Part shown: in pieces, positions 1-12,200 of the stretch | Numbering within the stretch: position 1 is the first letter of the stretch | Layout of the letters: the number at the start of each line of letters is the position of its first letter | The notes under the pieces: generated by a model | Databases searched by the model: none | Told to the model about the DNA's origin: nothing | The model's input: the letters and a program-made list of their open reading frames with translations, nothing else | Translations under genes and position numbers: made by a program | Assembly: GCA_030704615.1 (NCBI GenBank) | Contig: CM060734.1 | Coordinates: 39,696,042-39,760,041 of the forward strand | Length of the DNA stretch: 64,000 nt | DNA from: Takakia lepidozioides | Taxonomy: Eukaryota > Streptophyta > Takakiopsida > Takakiales > Takakiaceae | Reading direction: 5' to 3'

Positions 1-108
1 GGGTAGATCGCAAGGAGGAATGAGACCCCCTTGGGTTCAGCGCAGAGGTCAACGACATTTTGAGGCTCGAGGTTTGGCCTGACTTCCAGACGTCTTCTGC
101 CAGCCACG

Positions 109-2220
109 ATGAGGCTCAAACAACTGGCCAGGGAGAGAGGTAATCGTATTGAACCCTCTTTTGATTTCATGAGTGAGGAGATGGGCAATTCGACCTACTC
201 CTTGCGCAACTCTCAAAATCCACTATGTGATCCTGCTGGTCACTCCCAAACTATGGAGGACATAGGGATTTTGGGATCCACAGTGAAGGTGGCAGTGGCT
301 GAGCTGCACCTTCAGGATGTGGCATCGTCTAGCAATGCCCACGAATTTGGATATGGCACTGTGGTAGACAAGACATGGGACATCCTGAATGGTACAAAAA
401 ATTATACTGTCTTTTTTTTTGGTGTCATTGGTGTTCATGTGGTATCGTCACAGTCCTGTGTTGTGTGTAATCTTGATGATTCAATGTTGTGCATTATCCC
501 TGAGCTCTTGGGGTTGGATTCTGAAGTTGAATTGCCTGAGGGGAAAGTAGATGATAGTGAATCAGATTCTGATTGTGACTATAATCCAGAAGATGATGAC
601 CTTGTTGACATCGACAATCCTGACTTGATGGACTACTGTGTTGACACGGGGAATCCAACGCGTGAGGTGGGATTATATGATTTGCTACCCAATTGGGAGC
701 AGTGGGGTCCTGCTGAGTTGTTTGGTGATGACATGTAGAACTCCTCTGCTACTGAATTGCCAGACATTACATGGTTAGGTGGGGATTCGGGTCCTCGTTT
801 GCCTTTTGGAGATTCAGCAAATCCAGTTGATTTTTTCAATTTGTTTTGGCCACTGTCGGTCATGCGCCGAATTTGCAGCATGACCAACATGTATGCCAGG
901 ACAGAAAACCAGAATGGAAACCTGAAAGGAGGTAGATGGTGGTACCCTATCACCATCCGTGAATTGAAGGCTTGGCTTGCTGTTCACATGCTCATGGGAA
1001 TCAAAAAATTGCCTAGTACTAGATTGTATTGGAAAGCCAACAATGCCTTCTTCAATTGCCCTTCCATCATGCGCATTATGTCCCACAACCGATGGGAGGC
1101 AATTCTGAGGTGCCTCCACCTTGTTGACAACAAGGATGTATGCATTATTGACACTGACCCTGCTTTTGATAAGTTAGCTAAAACCAGGTGGTTGCTACAT
1201 GCACTAAATGGTTTGTATGCCACCTACATGAGCCCCAAGCAGAATTTGACTGTGGATGAGCAAATGGTGAAGTACAAGGGCAAATATGCCCGAATCCAGC
1301 AATACCTAAGCAAGAAGCCTGTGCAGTGGGGTCTGAAGGTGTGGTGTTTGTGTGGTGCATGTTCCAAATATGTTCAGAAGTTAGAGGTTTACCTTGGGAA
1401 GGATGATGGGAATGATATGACCCATGGCAGTGGATATGGCGTGGTGACAAGGTTACTAGAAGGATTTGAGGGTAAGGGCCATATTGTAACGATGGATAAT
1501 TTTTTCAGTAGCCCTATCATGTTCTATGATTTGGCAGCAAAACAGATCTATGCTACTGGCACGGTAAAAACCTCCCGAGTGGGTTTTCCTACGTGCCTTG
1601 ATTTGGGGAAGAAGGGTGAGAGAGGTAGGCTGGAATATCGTGTTCACATAAGTGGCAAAGTAGCCGCTATTGCCTGGATGGATGCCAAGTTGGTGACCAT
1701 GATTTCCACTGTCATTTCCCCTGTCGGTCCTGATTGCTTCATACAAAGATAGCACAAAGGGGCAAGACGTGATGTGCCTACCTCCCCTATTGTGGTTCAT
1801 TACCAGCAGCATATGCGGGGAGTGGATGTTCAGGATCAGCTACGGGGTTACTACTCTGTTCAGACCAGGGACCATAAATGGTGGCACCGCTTGTACTTTC
1901 ATGGAGTTGACACTTCTTTGGTGAATGCTTACATATTGTACCTGGGTTTTATGAGGGGAAAGGGCCACATTCCTCTTAGCCACATGCTTTTCAATTTGGA
2001 GGTTGCAAAGGGACTAATTGTGGGGTGGGTTCCTCCCAGGAGAACAGTAATGCCAGAGGCAGATGTGCCCAACCCGGGGTCTGTGCATTTCTCCCTCAAG
2101 ACTAGTAGGAGGAGGAAGTGTGTTCAGTGTGGTATGCGTCAAAGATATTTTTGTCACGCGTGTGGAGATGTGTATATGTGCCTTGGAGGATGCTTTGTCA
2201 AGAGCCATAGCCTTCTCTGA
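109..2220 (+). pseudogene. piggyBac transposase with two in-frame TAG stops
   Basis: One reading frame runs from an ATG at 109 to TGA at 2218-2220 (703 codons), interrupted only by TAG at 736-738 and TAG at 1750-1752. The frame is otherwise preserved, so the damage is point mutation. The protein has an acidic N-terminal region, then the DDE_Tnp_1_7 core. Candidate catalytic aspartates lie in TVDEQ (residue 383), TMDN (463) and WMDAK (525), counting the stops as residues. The family signature QHMRGVDVQDQ followed by KWWHR lies just after the second stop. The C terminus is the cysteine-rich finger expected of this family (CVQCGMRQRYFCHACGD and following). Length and domain order fit a full-length transposase. 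Readthrough of both stops is possible but less likely than pseudogenisation. Confidence 0.9.
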
Positions 2221-2708
2221 TTATAGATACTTCTATGTTCAGTAATTGATATGGTTGATTTCTTATTGCACTGATGTGGAGACCTTTGATGCCAAAGAGG
2301 GGGTATCCTCCTTACGACACTTTTTCTATATAGTGGTGTTCTGTCTTTTTCTAAGCAGTGGTGTGTTTGGGGGTTGGTTTGTTGTTGGTAGCCATGAAAC
2401 GTTTGTACTGAGGATCCAGCCGTAGAGAGTCGCTTGACAGTCCAAGGAGAGGTATAATTTTGTGGTTGTGCAGTATTGGGGTTCACTGAGTCCTGATCTG
2501 AATGATTTGTTTGCTACTCCAGCTTTTTGCCTTAGTGTTCATGTAGCTCCGAGGTCTTTGCTGCAACAATTTTGTGTTTCAATTAGGACTGAGTCCATTT
2601 TCTTTGTGTCTAGTATAATTATGTGGTAGTCCCCTAGTCAAGCGGGGGTGCGCACAAGGGTGGAGACTCCTTCCCTCCCTGGGGAGGAGTCTCCCCCCTT
2701 GTGTTCAT

Positions 2709-2758
2709 GTGTGAGTTGCCAATTGGGGCAAGTTAGTGGGTTCAACTCCCACTCACAC
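2709..2758 (+). other. tRNA-like hairpin copy 1 (no anticodon arm)
   Basis: A 50-nt segment can fold with an acceptor-like stem (GTGTGAG with CTCACAC), a D-arm-like stem (TTGCC/GGCAA) and a T-arm-like hairpin (GTGGG, loop TTCAACT, CCCAC). The T-loop matches a Pol III B-box style GGGTTCAACTCCC. No anticodon arm is present, so it is not a normal tRNA gene. It sits in the 3' non-coding tail of the piggyBac element. Confidence 0.5.
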
Positions 2759-2842
2759 AATTCGGCGTGTAAATGTGGGTTCATCTCTAGTTTTTCTGAG
2801 TCTGATTTGATGCTAGTGTTGGCCACATGTCGGTCTTTCTTT

Positions 2843-2891
2843 GTGTGAGCTGCCAGTTGGGCAGGCCACTGGGTTCAATTCCCACTCACAC
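2843..2891 (+). other. tRNA-like hairpin copy 2 (no anticodon arm)
   Basis: Second, diverged copy of the hairpin at 2709-2758. The outer stem GTGTGAG/CTCACAC is identical, the D-like stem is CTGCC/GGCAG with compensated bases, and the T-like loop is GGGTTCAATTCCC. Keeping the stems while the sequence changes hints at a retained structure. Confidence 0.5.
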
Positions 2892-3287
2892 ATTTTGACC
2901 CCCCTTACTTTGACCAGGTGTAAATCAGAAAATATGAATCCATTTTTTGCATTCTATGGCTCATCAGAATGCCAATGTGCTGGACAACACCTGTAAGCAG
3001 GATGAGATCCTGCAGATTTCATCCCGTCAGTGAAAATTGCAAATTCCTCCAATTTCCCTTATTGTTTTGGGAGGGGCCCAAAAAATGGGCCCCACACTCA
3101 ACGGTGGCGTTTCTCGGATTTTCGCCTGATTAGCCTGCAAATTTACCGGTGTCTGGAAGGGGTAGGTATGAGCATAATGTCCGGTCAATTTTCCCAAAAA
3201 CTGTTTTTTCGCTGAGATATTCTCATTTTTCTGTGCTGGGGTCCACTTTTTTCAAAAAGTCAACATTGGGCACTGGGCGCTTAAGGG

Positions 3288-3291
3288 TTAA
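3288..3291. other. TTAA, putative piggyBac target-site duplication (right copy)
   Basis: TTAA directly follows the AAGGG terminus after the transposase tail. The matching left TTAA would lie before position 1. Confidence 0.45.
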
Positions 3292-4207
3292 AGTACCAAG
3301 ATAAATTCAGGAAACAATGTCCATGAAAATGTGATGGATTCAAGTCTTATAAAACGTTCAACGTTTTTTTTAATAATGGTCACGTTTATTTCATGGTCCT
3401 TATTTTATTTCGATTGGAAAATGTTTTATGCGAAATTTTTCCGTCTTGCAATCATAATTTTTTGGGTATAGTAACGATGCTTTTACTCAGCTATCAATAC
3501 AAATTTGTTGAGATTTTACTTGATTTGAATTTTGATATAAATTACATGTATTTTCAGAAAACAATTCCCAATGTGGTCTCAACAACTTATGTACCTATGC
3601 ATCATAGATAAGATGTGTTATATTAAATGTCATGAACATGTAAGTCTGTCAAGTATCCTTATATCTACTTCAGCAATTCGATGAACGAGATACTAGAAAT
3701 GCAACTACGGATGGGCAATGATCGTTTGTCATTTATGAGCCATGAGTACTAATATAACCACGTCTTACAAGATTAATTTCTTTTTTTTGGCAATTAGGGC
3801 AGCTTAAAATAAACGTCAATGATAGGGCAGTTGACGCAGATGACCGTGGCACTCAGGACCCCATTTCTGTTCTATACACTAAAATTAGTCTCTGACTTTC
3901 TGTGGTCATTAGAATTTTAATAGTGAATCTGAAGTAAGTGAGGGTGGGGGGAATTTGACGGTGCCCGTCAGAGGAGTTGATGTTGCCTGAATCTAGCATG
4001 AAGAAAGTATAGTTAGATCACACTCTGCATCAAGTTCTAGGCTTACAATATTCCTATTGTTTTCCGTTAAGAAGTGCCAAAAAGCAAAATACTGTACTTT
4101 AATATAAGCTGCCACCAAACCATCTTTTATGGTATGTTCTTAATTCCAAGTTTCTTTTTTACTTAAAACAACACTTGTGCCTCGTCCCATTATCAAAGAA
4201 TAGTCTT
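3292..4207. other. AT-rich intergenic DNA, no gene seen
   Basis: Only short unsupported open frames; no recognised motif or repeat. Confidence 0.6.
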
Positions 4208-4463
4208 GTTTGTTCCTCCTTCAGAAGCCCAAGGAATAATGGTGTCATTTTCATTCTATAGCTATTTTTCCAATACATACACACTCTATCTCAAACCACC
4301 TGGCAGGAAATCGTACTCTTTGTACCGACATACTGAGAGAAACAACGTACTTCGTTGAATCTGGGAGCTGGAATCACTGACATATTCATTCTTTTTTACT
4401 CGATGGAGCATATCATCATAGTTTTGCTCTTTGATCCCACTATGAGAGCCTTGTAGGCGACAT
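4208..4463. repeat. tandem duplication, copy 1
   Basis: Begins at GTTTGTTCCTCCTTCAGAAG and ends at AGGCGACAT. It aligns along its whole length with 4503-4754, with substitutions and small indels. Unit spacing is about 295 bp. No coding potential is shared by the two copies. Confidence 0.85.
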
Positions 4464-4502
4464 CTTGTATCAGGAGTCAAAGTGTTGTCTACCTTGCAAT
4501 AG

Positions 4503-4754
4503 GTTTGTTCCTCCTTCAGAAGCTCAAGGAATAATGGCGTCATTTTCATCCTATAGCAATTTCTACAATATATACACTCTTTCTCAAATCACTTGGCATG
4601 AGAATTGTACTTTTTGTACATGCATACTGAGAGAAACAATGTACTGCGTTGAATCTAGGAGGAATCATCAACATATTGAATTGTTTTGGACTTGATCAAG
4701 CATATCATCATAGTTTTGCTCTTGATTCCGCCAAAGGAGGCTCCTAGGCGACAT
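4503..4754. repeat. tandem duplication, copy 2
   Basis: Second copy of the 4208-4463 unit, separated by about 40 bp. Shared landmarks include TACTGAGAGAAACAA and CATATCATCATAGTTTTGCT. Confidence 0.85.
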
Positions 4755-7167
4755 AATCTAAAGATGCTTAGTGGCCGCTGCCCGAATGCTTGGGGAACAA
4801 GCCTATAAGTCCATTGATTTTATGCGTTACTGACTTGTTTTATTCAACCAAGGCGCCCAACGGTAGGCTGTGAATACCAGTTGTCAATTGTCACAAAAGA
4901 GTTGTTCTGGCAGAGCCGTCGATCAATCCACACAAAGTGTTTTTTGTTGTTCAATCAATGAATTGCTCTCAAATTTTGGCGCGGGCAAACTTGGATTGCA
5001 CCAACTTGCGCCACTTTCGGATCAACAATTTTCTTGAGCATGCATGAGAGTGCGCAAAGTGCTCTCATTGTGTCGCACCTTGAGTGTTTGACTAGCGATG
5101 TCATCAAGCTCCAGGGCGATACGACCAAGATCCAGGGCGATACCAAAGCAATGAACTTGAGGCTCGATTCTTCGGAGAACAAAGTGGTTTCAATGAGCAA
5201 GTTCAATCCCTTTTGCGGACACATTTCTAATTAGGGTAAATTCAATTTCGATTCATTCTTTTCTGTTTCTTGTAACTAGCTAATTTCTGGATTGTTTCTC
5301 GATTGGCTAGAGACTCATTCATGTTGTAGTGGATTTTTACTCTAATGTGATTCTAATCATCGTGTCCTGGTTTCTATGGAGGTTGCTGCCAAATTTCGAT
5401 TGTACAATTATGAGGAGAAATTCTTGCATCTACGTGTTTTCGAAAAATTTAATTTCATCCACAAAACTATAACCATAACCAACTCTGTTGTTGTTGTTGT
5501 TGATACTGAAATATAATCTATTATCTTATGTGATTGCTACTAGCCTCCATGAATTACTCAACTAGATAATTATAGACCTATGGCAATCATTGTAGTCTTC
5601 GGATTCTTCTGATCAAAGGTTTTTTTGTTGGACAAAAGTTGTCGTGGTTGACAATTGTTTGCATAGTTACAATGAGCTTTGGGTTCCAGTTTTACCAATT
5701 ATAGCATTTATTACAAAGATGAGTAATGATCTTATGACACCGCAGGCGTGAATGTTGCTACTATAGATACGAATGGAAGCTCAATGATAGATAGTCCAAA
5801 CGTGAATGTTCCATTATTAAGTTCTACAACCAATACTGTTGATCAAAATCGTTCGAAGCGAAGAGATGCGGTAGCAAACTAGATGCACATGATGTGGATG
5901 ACGTTATCAATAAACAATTTCGGTTTAGCCCAAACCATCAGGTTGTCATTTTTCATGTATAAACCAAAAAGTGCAGAAAAAGATGGCAACAAATATTGGT
6001 AGTTGTGTCATTTGATTAAGTCTGTCTCCACAAATCAAGTTGTAAAGAATTCAAACAACATTTGGCCATCTTTTAAGTATTGCTCAACTATTTTCTCAAC
6101 TATTGGGTATTAGATGGAGTTGAATAGCATAGTGTAAAGAAGCGGTAGATTAGCCGAAGTAAATATGGGTCTAATGCTTTGAGAATTTCATTAGGTATGT
6201 TGCAATCTGGGCCCGACACTTTGAAATTGGAAAGGGGTTTGAGACTTGAATGATCGATTTCCGAGGTAAAGTGCATGCTTCAGTCAATTTCTAGAGGACT
6301 TCTTCTTTCGAGTTTGAATCTGTCTAATTTCAACAAGAAAGAAGATGATTATATCAATAACTTGGGTCCTACGTTAATGAGAACCTGGCAAAAACCTTAG
6401 AAAGTATGGATAGCAACATTTGTTTTAAATTGCTCTTAATCGCTCCTTTGAAAGGAATAAAAAAATCGTTGGTTAATTTGTATATAGCTCATAGATAATA
6501 AAATTTCAATACCCTTATCTATTTCCATATAGATAACCGAGCAAGATAACCTTTCAATGCTAAGTAACTGCACTACTTAGCACTTAGCACTGGTTGATCG
6601 ATGTCTCGATCTACAACAAAGTTATTTTCTCTTGTTTTAATCTTTAATTCATTTCAAGGACCTCTGTCCACATTTGTCCAAAGAACTAAAAAATATATAT
6701 TTTTACAAATAATTCAATGTTGGAATAGTAGCCGTCAATATCCAAAACAAATATTCCAAAAATATCTTTAAAAAGTCTTCAACGGGAAAAACAAATGCAT
6801 GGAATTCATGCAAGCCCTGCCCTATAGTAATTATGAATAGGTAGTAAAAATCTGGAAGATCACATAGTGTCTATTAATAAATATCACGGTAACAGGATTT
6901 GAGCCCTGAATCACCCAAGCGGCACACAGGTAATATTCAATTGACTTTCATTCATGGCATGCACAAGAGGTTGAACTTCATACTTGAAAGGCCAAACAAA
7001 ACTCGTTGTGACCATGAAATTGTTGATCCATGGGATGTCGTTCATTAGAGATATGGACAGAATATTCTAGTGACACTTGTCTCGATCTAACTCGGAGCTT
7101 ATTCGCAAGTATCAGTGCTAAGCATCAAAACCCTTTGCGTAGTGAGTCAAATTAAAAAAAAACTTGT
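4755..7167. other. AT-rich intergenic or degraded sequence
   Basis: No gene is supported. A 66-codon plus-strand frame at 5034-5234 has a heptad-like stretch with a repeated IQGDT-type motif, but nothing recognisable extends it. The rest (5235-7167) is AT-rich with frequent stops and could be an old repeat. Confidence 0.5.
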
Positions 7168-8055
7168 CTAGACTTTTGCACCTAAACTAAGACCGCCAAC
7201 AAAACCCTTAACACTCTCGCATTCCTTAGTCCCAGTTTGTAAGTCATATGTCCATGTGCGTTGCTTCATGTCATACATCACAACTTCTGGATTGGATATG
7301 TCAGTCCAAATGAATATGAGATTGTCATGGCTCACCACCTCGAAATAGTAGTACCTGCGATTGTTATGGCCGCCTGTTGAGAAGTCCATTCTTGTAATCT
7401 CCACCCACTCTGCAGTCTTTGTAGAATCTTTGAACTCCCATATTATTACCAGAAGTCGTCCATGTTCATGTTCAACACGACCCTCAACTAGAATCAGGCG
7501 CCCTTCACTCTCTACAAGCCTTGGACTAGCAATACCACCTCCACCAAAGTTGGGCATGTGTATAGCAACTTTATTAGTCCACATGTCGGCACCCATGTCA
7601 TAAGCCATCAAAGTGTAGCCGCCAATATAAAACAGAGCAAAGAGAGTAGGGCCACATATCACACTTGATACACACCACAAGCACCCTTCACATGCCGGCA
7701 TCTTTCCAGTCTCGGTCCAACACTCGCAAACTGAGTCATACATGTGTGTTCTCCAATGTAAATCAGTGCCGTCCTTCCGACACTCGTATGATATCACAAA
7801 GATCTTGTAGGTGTTGCTGCGTCTATCCACAATCAATGTGGATACTATTGAGTTGGCGAGAGGCAGGGCAGGCAATTGTCTGGAACTGTTCAAGAGAGGA
7901 TTGAACACAATCCATGGTAACTCAGCATCGCCCTTGTCCGTTGTGCAAAGAAATAAGCCTCCATCTGCAGCACCAACAGTGTATACGGTGTGAATTTGTG
8001 TCTCTTCGACACTACTATCAGCATCTGAATTTAGAGGTTTTCTTCTGTCTGATGG
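7168..8055 (-). CDS. kelch/F-box-associated domain protein, 3' exon
   Basis: An open frame of 295 codons runs leftward from a plausible acceptor (CCCAG just upstream of 8055) to TAG at 7168-7170. The protein resembles the beta-propeller half of plant F-box/kelch proteins. It starts with GGLFLC and FNPLLNSSRQLPALP, the 'content of the coat' strand typical of F-box-associated repeats, and continues with blades marked by YDSVCECWTE, YDMGADMWT and YDMKQRTWTYD. These proteins are usually substrate receptors of SCF ubiquitin ligases. The N-terminal F-box (about 45 residues, LPxxL...WR) is not in this exon and I could not find a convincing one to the right on the minus strand. Either a short 5' exon was missed or the gene is 5'-truncated. 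No ATG opens this frame near its start. Confidence 0.6.
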   Translation of the reverse strand, partial: PSDRRKPLNSDADSSVEETQIHTVYTVGAADGGLFLCTTDKGDAELPWIVFNPLLNSSRQLPALPLANSIVSTLIVDRRSNTYKIFVISYECRKDGTDLHWRTHMYDSVCECWTETGKMPACEGCLWCVSSVICGPTLFALFYIGGYTLMAYDMGADMWTNKVAIHMPNFGGGGIASPRLVESEGRLILVEGRVEHEHGRLLVIIWEFKDSTKTAEWVEITRMDFSTGGHNNRRYYYFEVVSHDNLIFIWTDISNPEVVMYDMKQRTWTYDLQTGTKECESVKGFVGGLSLGAKV

Positions 8056-8908
8056 CTGGGATACTTAGCGTTATGCGTTCTTAACAAATGTTACATTTTG
8101 CTTGTATTTGCATATCTTTCCAGATATGTTTGCATGGTCGAAAAGCTGAACATGGGCAGGTAGTTCAAATGGCCAGCCCAGAGAAAAATTATAATTTGCA
8201 TTATTTACATGCTCGGACTTGATGGCCTAATGAGCCTCGACGTCGGACGTCCACACGTTACGGTATTACTGTTCTTTGCAAGCAGTGTTGCAGATCGCTG
8301 TGCACAGTGTGCGACAAACCCTGGGCCAGCTACCCAGATCCAATCCTTTGCCATTATAATCAGATTGACACAACCGACAAGGTGGTTTTCTTGCAGAAAT
8401 TATATCTCAAAGTTGTTGGATTGAATGTTCAGAGTAACGGGCATGTGGAACTTGTACAAAATTTCAACATCCCCGATCGGAACTGCAGATCTGAACAAAG
8501 CTATGGCTGCAAATCCGCATACTTGTGGTGGGACGAAGAGATCGATAGACTCTGAAGAATTCTACGTTCGTAATGCTTTCATGTTGCTTCGATCATGCAC
8601 CCACCAGAGTCCATAGTATGCTAGATGACCTCTGCACACAGCTAGATCGAGCCAATTGTTTGACCAACCACTAAAGAAGTTAAAACCAGTTCATGGGTAC
8701 CTGAATCTGTACTACGCGAGCTAATCTTCAGTTTGTCGTGATCAAGATATTACAAGTTCTCAGCCTAACTAGTACCTTATCTCCAGCTCACATCTCCCTA
8801 ACATTGCACTACAAAGAAAGTTCCAGAGCAGCCCTGGCCTCAACTTCCCCTCAACTTTCCACAACCGGTATTAGAACTTCCTCAGGGACCTCCGGGAGGG
8901 CTGGATAG
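8056..8908. other. spacer, no confident gene
   Basis: A plus-strand frame at 8307-8555 (TDKVVFLQKLYLKVVGLNV and following) has protein-like composition, but there is no family match I can name and no promoter or partner exon. It is left unassigned. The missing F-box exon of the minus-strand neighbour could lie here. Confidence 0.4.
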
Positions 8909-9289
8909 TTAATGGCTAGCAGAAGCATAGGCGACAAACTGAAAATCGCCTGTGCCCGCGAGGGTGAAGAAGAGGTAAGCGTCATCGATGTCGACTGATA
9001 CCGAAAGCCCAGTACTGGAGGACCCAGGAAGGACTTGGTTCACCACGAAGGACACGTACTCGCCAGTCCCCAGGGTCACAGTGCAAGCTTGATTGTTATT
9101 TGTGTACGGGATGGAAAAAACCTCCCCAGTTTGCAGCGTCTTGGAAGGTTGGCCGGTGCAGCCCACAGTGGCATCCACCCCGGAGTAGTCAAAGAAGTCC
9201 ACTTTAGGACTTGGCCGTTGAGCGTCGGCTGCCGACACTAGCACCGCTGCTACCATGCCCAACAGTCTAAATCTTCCCATTCCCTCCAT
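8909..9289 (-). CDS. small secreted protein, unknown function
   Basis: Intronless 126-codon gene on the minus strand with an ATG start at 9287-9289 and a stop at 8909. Residues 1-24 look like a classical signal peptide: a short basic N terminus (MGRFR), a hydrophobic core LLGMVAAVLVSA and a small-residue end ADAQ. The mature part of about 100 residues is rich in Gly, Ser, Thr and Val with alternating hydrophobic stretches, suggesting a beta-rich fold. It has two cysteines (C44, C69) that could form a disulphide. No known motif is recognised. Export to the apoplast or cell wall is inferred from the signal peptide. A TA-rich stretch upstream near 9400 could hold the promoter. Confidence 0.6.
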   Translation of the reverse strand: MEGMGRFRLLGMVAAVLVSAADAQRPSPKVDFFDYSGVDATVGCTGQPSKTLQTGEVFSIPYTNNNQACTVTLGTGEYVSFVVNQVLPGSSSTGLSVSVDIDDAYLFFTLAGTGDFQFVAYASASH

Positions 9290-12200
9290 TGAGGTGACTC
9301 TGTGTGTATGTGTGTAGAAAGCGTTCCAGGTAGGATAGTGGACTTCAGAGATTATGCGTGACTAAACATCTAAAGAATCTGGTGGCCTAGTAGTAGAGCT
9401 CGAATATAAATTTCTAACAAATCTAGTGACCAGGAAACTGAGACTTATAAAACAGCCTAGAAATTGCAGGTATTTACAGAGAGCTGTTCAGGAGATTCTC
9501 AAGAGAGATCGAGGGGGAGAGAGAGAGAGACAGCTTGGAGCAGTACAGTTATATAACGGATGAAACCACGCAAAGATTGTATCAGGAACACAAGTAAGGG
9601 GGTTTCTGATGACGCATACGATAGTCTTGCTCGATTTGTGAAGAGAAGACGGCAGTTGCACGTGCACTCCACACCATAGCGGGCAGTCGAAAAGACATCT
9701 CCGAACGTTATCCACGCCATCTTCTTTCTCTTCCCTTTTTCAAATTTGAAATGTACCCGTTTGACCGGCCAGGATCGATTAGTTCTGGTGGGCGCACAAC
9801 TCTGAGGCGTTTGTTTTGTTTGTATGTGTTTTTAAGAAGAATCCGAAACTGCAGTACAATTTCTCTTCCTGAACTCTAACACCCCCTCGCTGGATCGACG
9901 AAACCAGGCCAGGCCATGGCCAAACTGGGACAGAATGGGGTTTGGCCGGATTGGGAACCTGTGGGCAAATGGCTCCCTAATTCCTCCTGCATCTCTGGCG
10001 GATATACTCGGCACAGCTCGGGTCATTCTGGGTTATGACATGGTCCCGCCTCAATGCCTCCAACCAATGCAGGGTGGCCCAGGTATACCGACACACAGCT
10101 ACTGCTCACTAGGTCAACGGTTGATGGTACGTTGATCTGGAAGAGCCTAGTCTAAGCTTGAATTGTAATCCCTAGAATAGCAAAGAAAGTGAAGCGCTGA
10201 ATGCAGAAACAGTGGAAATTGGCTCCACATGCTGTAAAGAGCGCTATTATTCGTGGCTTGCGACTGTAAGTTGCATCTGGGTTGCATATCACACCAAGAA
10301 CAGTCACATCTATTTGGGAAGATCTGATACTAGAAAGCAGAAGTGGGATTCCATGAGGAGACAAAGCAACCCCAAGGTGCAAACAGCCCAAAGACAGACG
10401 TGACCGAACCAAATCTTCACGAATCATTCTTAGAAGACATCCTTTAAGCTCAACCGGCAACATGTGAGTCTGGACTCTGGACAGACATATCTTCGTATCA
10501 AAGTCGTAGAAGTTGAAGATCTAAAGTACTCTGGTAACGAAAGAGCTTCATTCCGGCAATTCGTCAGTCAGAAAGTCCCTCGACGATGCGGTGTGTGGAG
10601 GTGTGACACGCAAACCGACGGGGGCATCTCGATGAGTCAAGTTGAGAGTTTGGTGCGTTGGTGGGGCCGGACTTCATATCTGACCGCCCCATCTTTCTGA
10701 TAAGCTTTGACAGAAGCTCATTCAGAGTGATAGAGAGAAAATGAGACGTTTATAGGGGATTAAGCTGTGCAGACAACAGAAGATGCAGAATGAGTGTGGG
10801 AGAAACTTACTCTTCCCTTCAGTGCATAAGAAGGGTGCCAGCCAAAAGATGGGTCACCTTGGATGTTTTTCACAGGAACTTGTGTCTACCCATTTGTTCA
10901 GTTGTGCAGATCATTCTTACTATGCTTTGGTGTTCTTGGGCTGTAAGGAAGAGACTGACAAGGCCGCACGCACACACAGCTGTGGGATGCAAGTCAACAC
11001 TCCCTGCCATAAAAATTCAGCATGTAGCACAATGTGGAGAATACATTGATGCCACTGTTTGCATCTGTAGTGACTCTTGATCCTGCTATGGACTTTAGCA
11101 CCTGGAACTTTTGAGGATTTCCAGCCAGATATCAGATTCCAAAGCTTGAACATTTAATCCTGTTGAGTACGATAATTAGAGCCATCAAAATACACTCATA
11201 TCCACCACCAGCCAAACCCTCTTGTTGTCATGTCAACTTACCCACATGCTGATGAATATAGCCATACTTTACATGCATGGCTGCCATCCATAATTTATTT
11301 TCTGCACACTACAAAGACTGTCAATACGGTCCCGCAGTTCTGATTTGGACTTCTCCAGCCCTTCCCAGCAGTTCCTTCGGGTTAGTCAATGCGGAAAGGA
11401 TTAAGGGTTTTGTCCTTGTCATGCATAATGACACCAATTCTCTGACATGGTTTTGGTGGTTGTCTTGGGGGTTTGGTGTGAAGGCCTGGAGATCGTAGGG
11501 AACACTTGGCTGTTGAAAGTGAGAGGACCACTGGTAAACAAACTCTTCTCCCAATCCTAAGCACTGAGCTTTCCCCTAAGTTCTTTGGTGTGAAGGCCTG
11601 GAGAAGACAAAGGCACGTGAGGTTTTCGAAATGTTGTACACTGCATAAAGCTCTCACAGTAACACAGGAAAACTATGTCGGTTGGACTTACTTAGCCAGA
11701 TAAGACAATGCATCCACATCAAGGTTGGACAAGCAAACAATTGCCAAACAGCAGTACTGACCTTTAGTAGTCGTTCAAAGAACCCAAAGGAAAAATCTCC
11801 TCCACTCCAGAGCGATCAAGTTGCACCTTTGCGGCAGAAAAAGGTAACTCAGAAGATTGTGTGCATACAATGGTGCAACTCTCCCTCTTGCATGAGAGAA
11901 TCAGATGTGTAGTATGTCAATTTCCACCATCTAATACAAGATTCAAAGTCAGCATATTGTAACGTTCAGATCACCTTCTAAATGACCACAATACTTCCAC
12001 CTCCCCCAATAGCATACGTATATGGTGCAGCTTGACATGTGTACAAAGTCTTCAGGATAATATGAGCAAAGAACAATCTTGAAGGTCCGCAGACAAAATC
12101 AAGTGTCTGAAAAATGACAACACGGCAGAGCATGGTCACCAACCTATGAGAGAATTGGAAGACTAGTTATGCCAACATGCCCTCCTACCACTGGCACATC

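Larger units (their letters stand above)
1..3287 (+). mobile_element. piggyBac-superfamily DNA transposon (left end outside window)
   Basis: The stretch contains a piggyBac transposase reading frame followed by about 1.07 kb of non-coding tail. The proposed right end is the sequence CGCTTAAGGG directly followed by TTAA at 3288-3291, matching the superfamily habit of ending in a GGG-type terminus next to a TTAA target. The left terminus is not in the window, so inverted repeats cannot be compared. The transposase carries two in-frame stops, so this copy is not autonomous. PiggyBac elements are common in animals and uncommon in land plants. Confidence 0.75.

Noticed and set aside
10152-10463. 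Minus-strand 103-codon frame
   Set aside because: No motif, no codon pattern, overlapped by equally long frames on the other strand.
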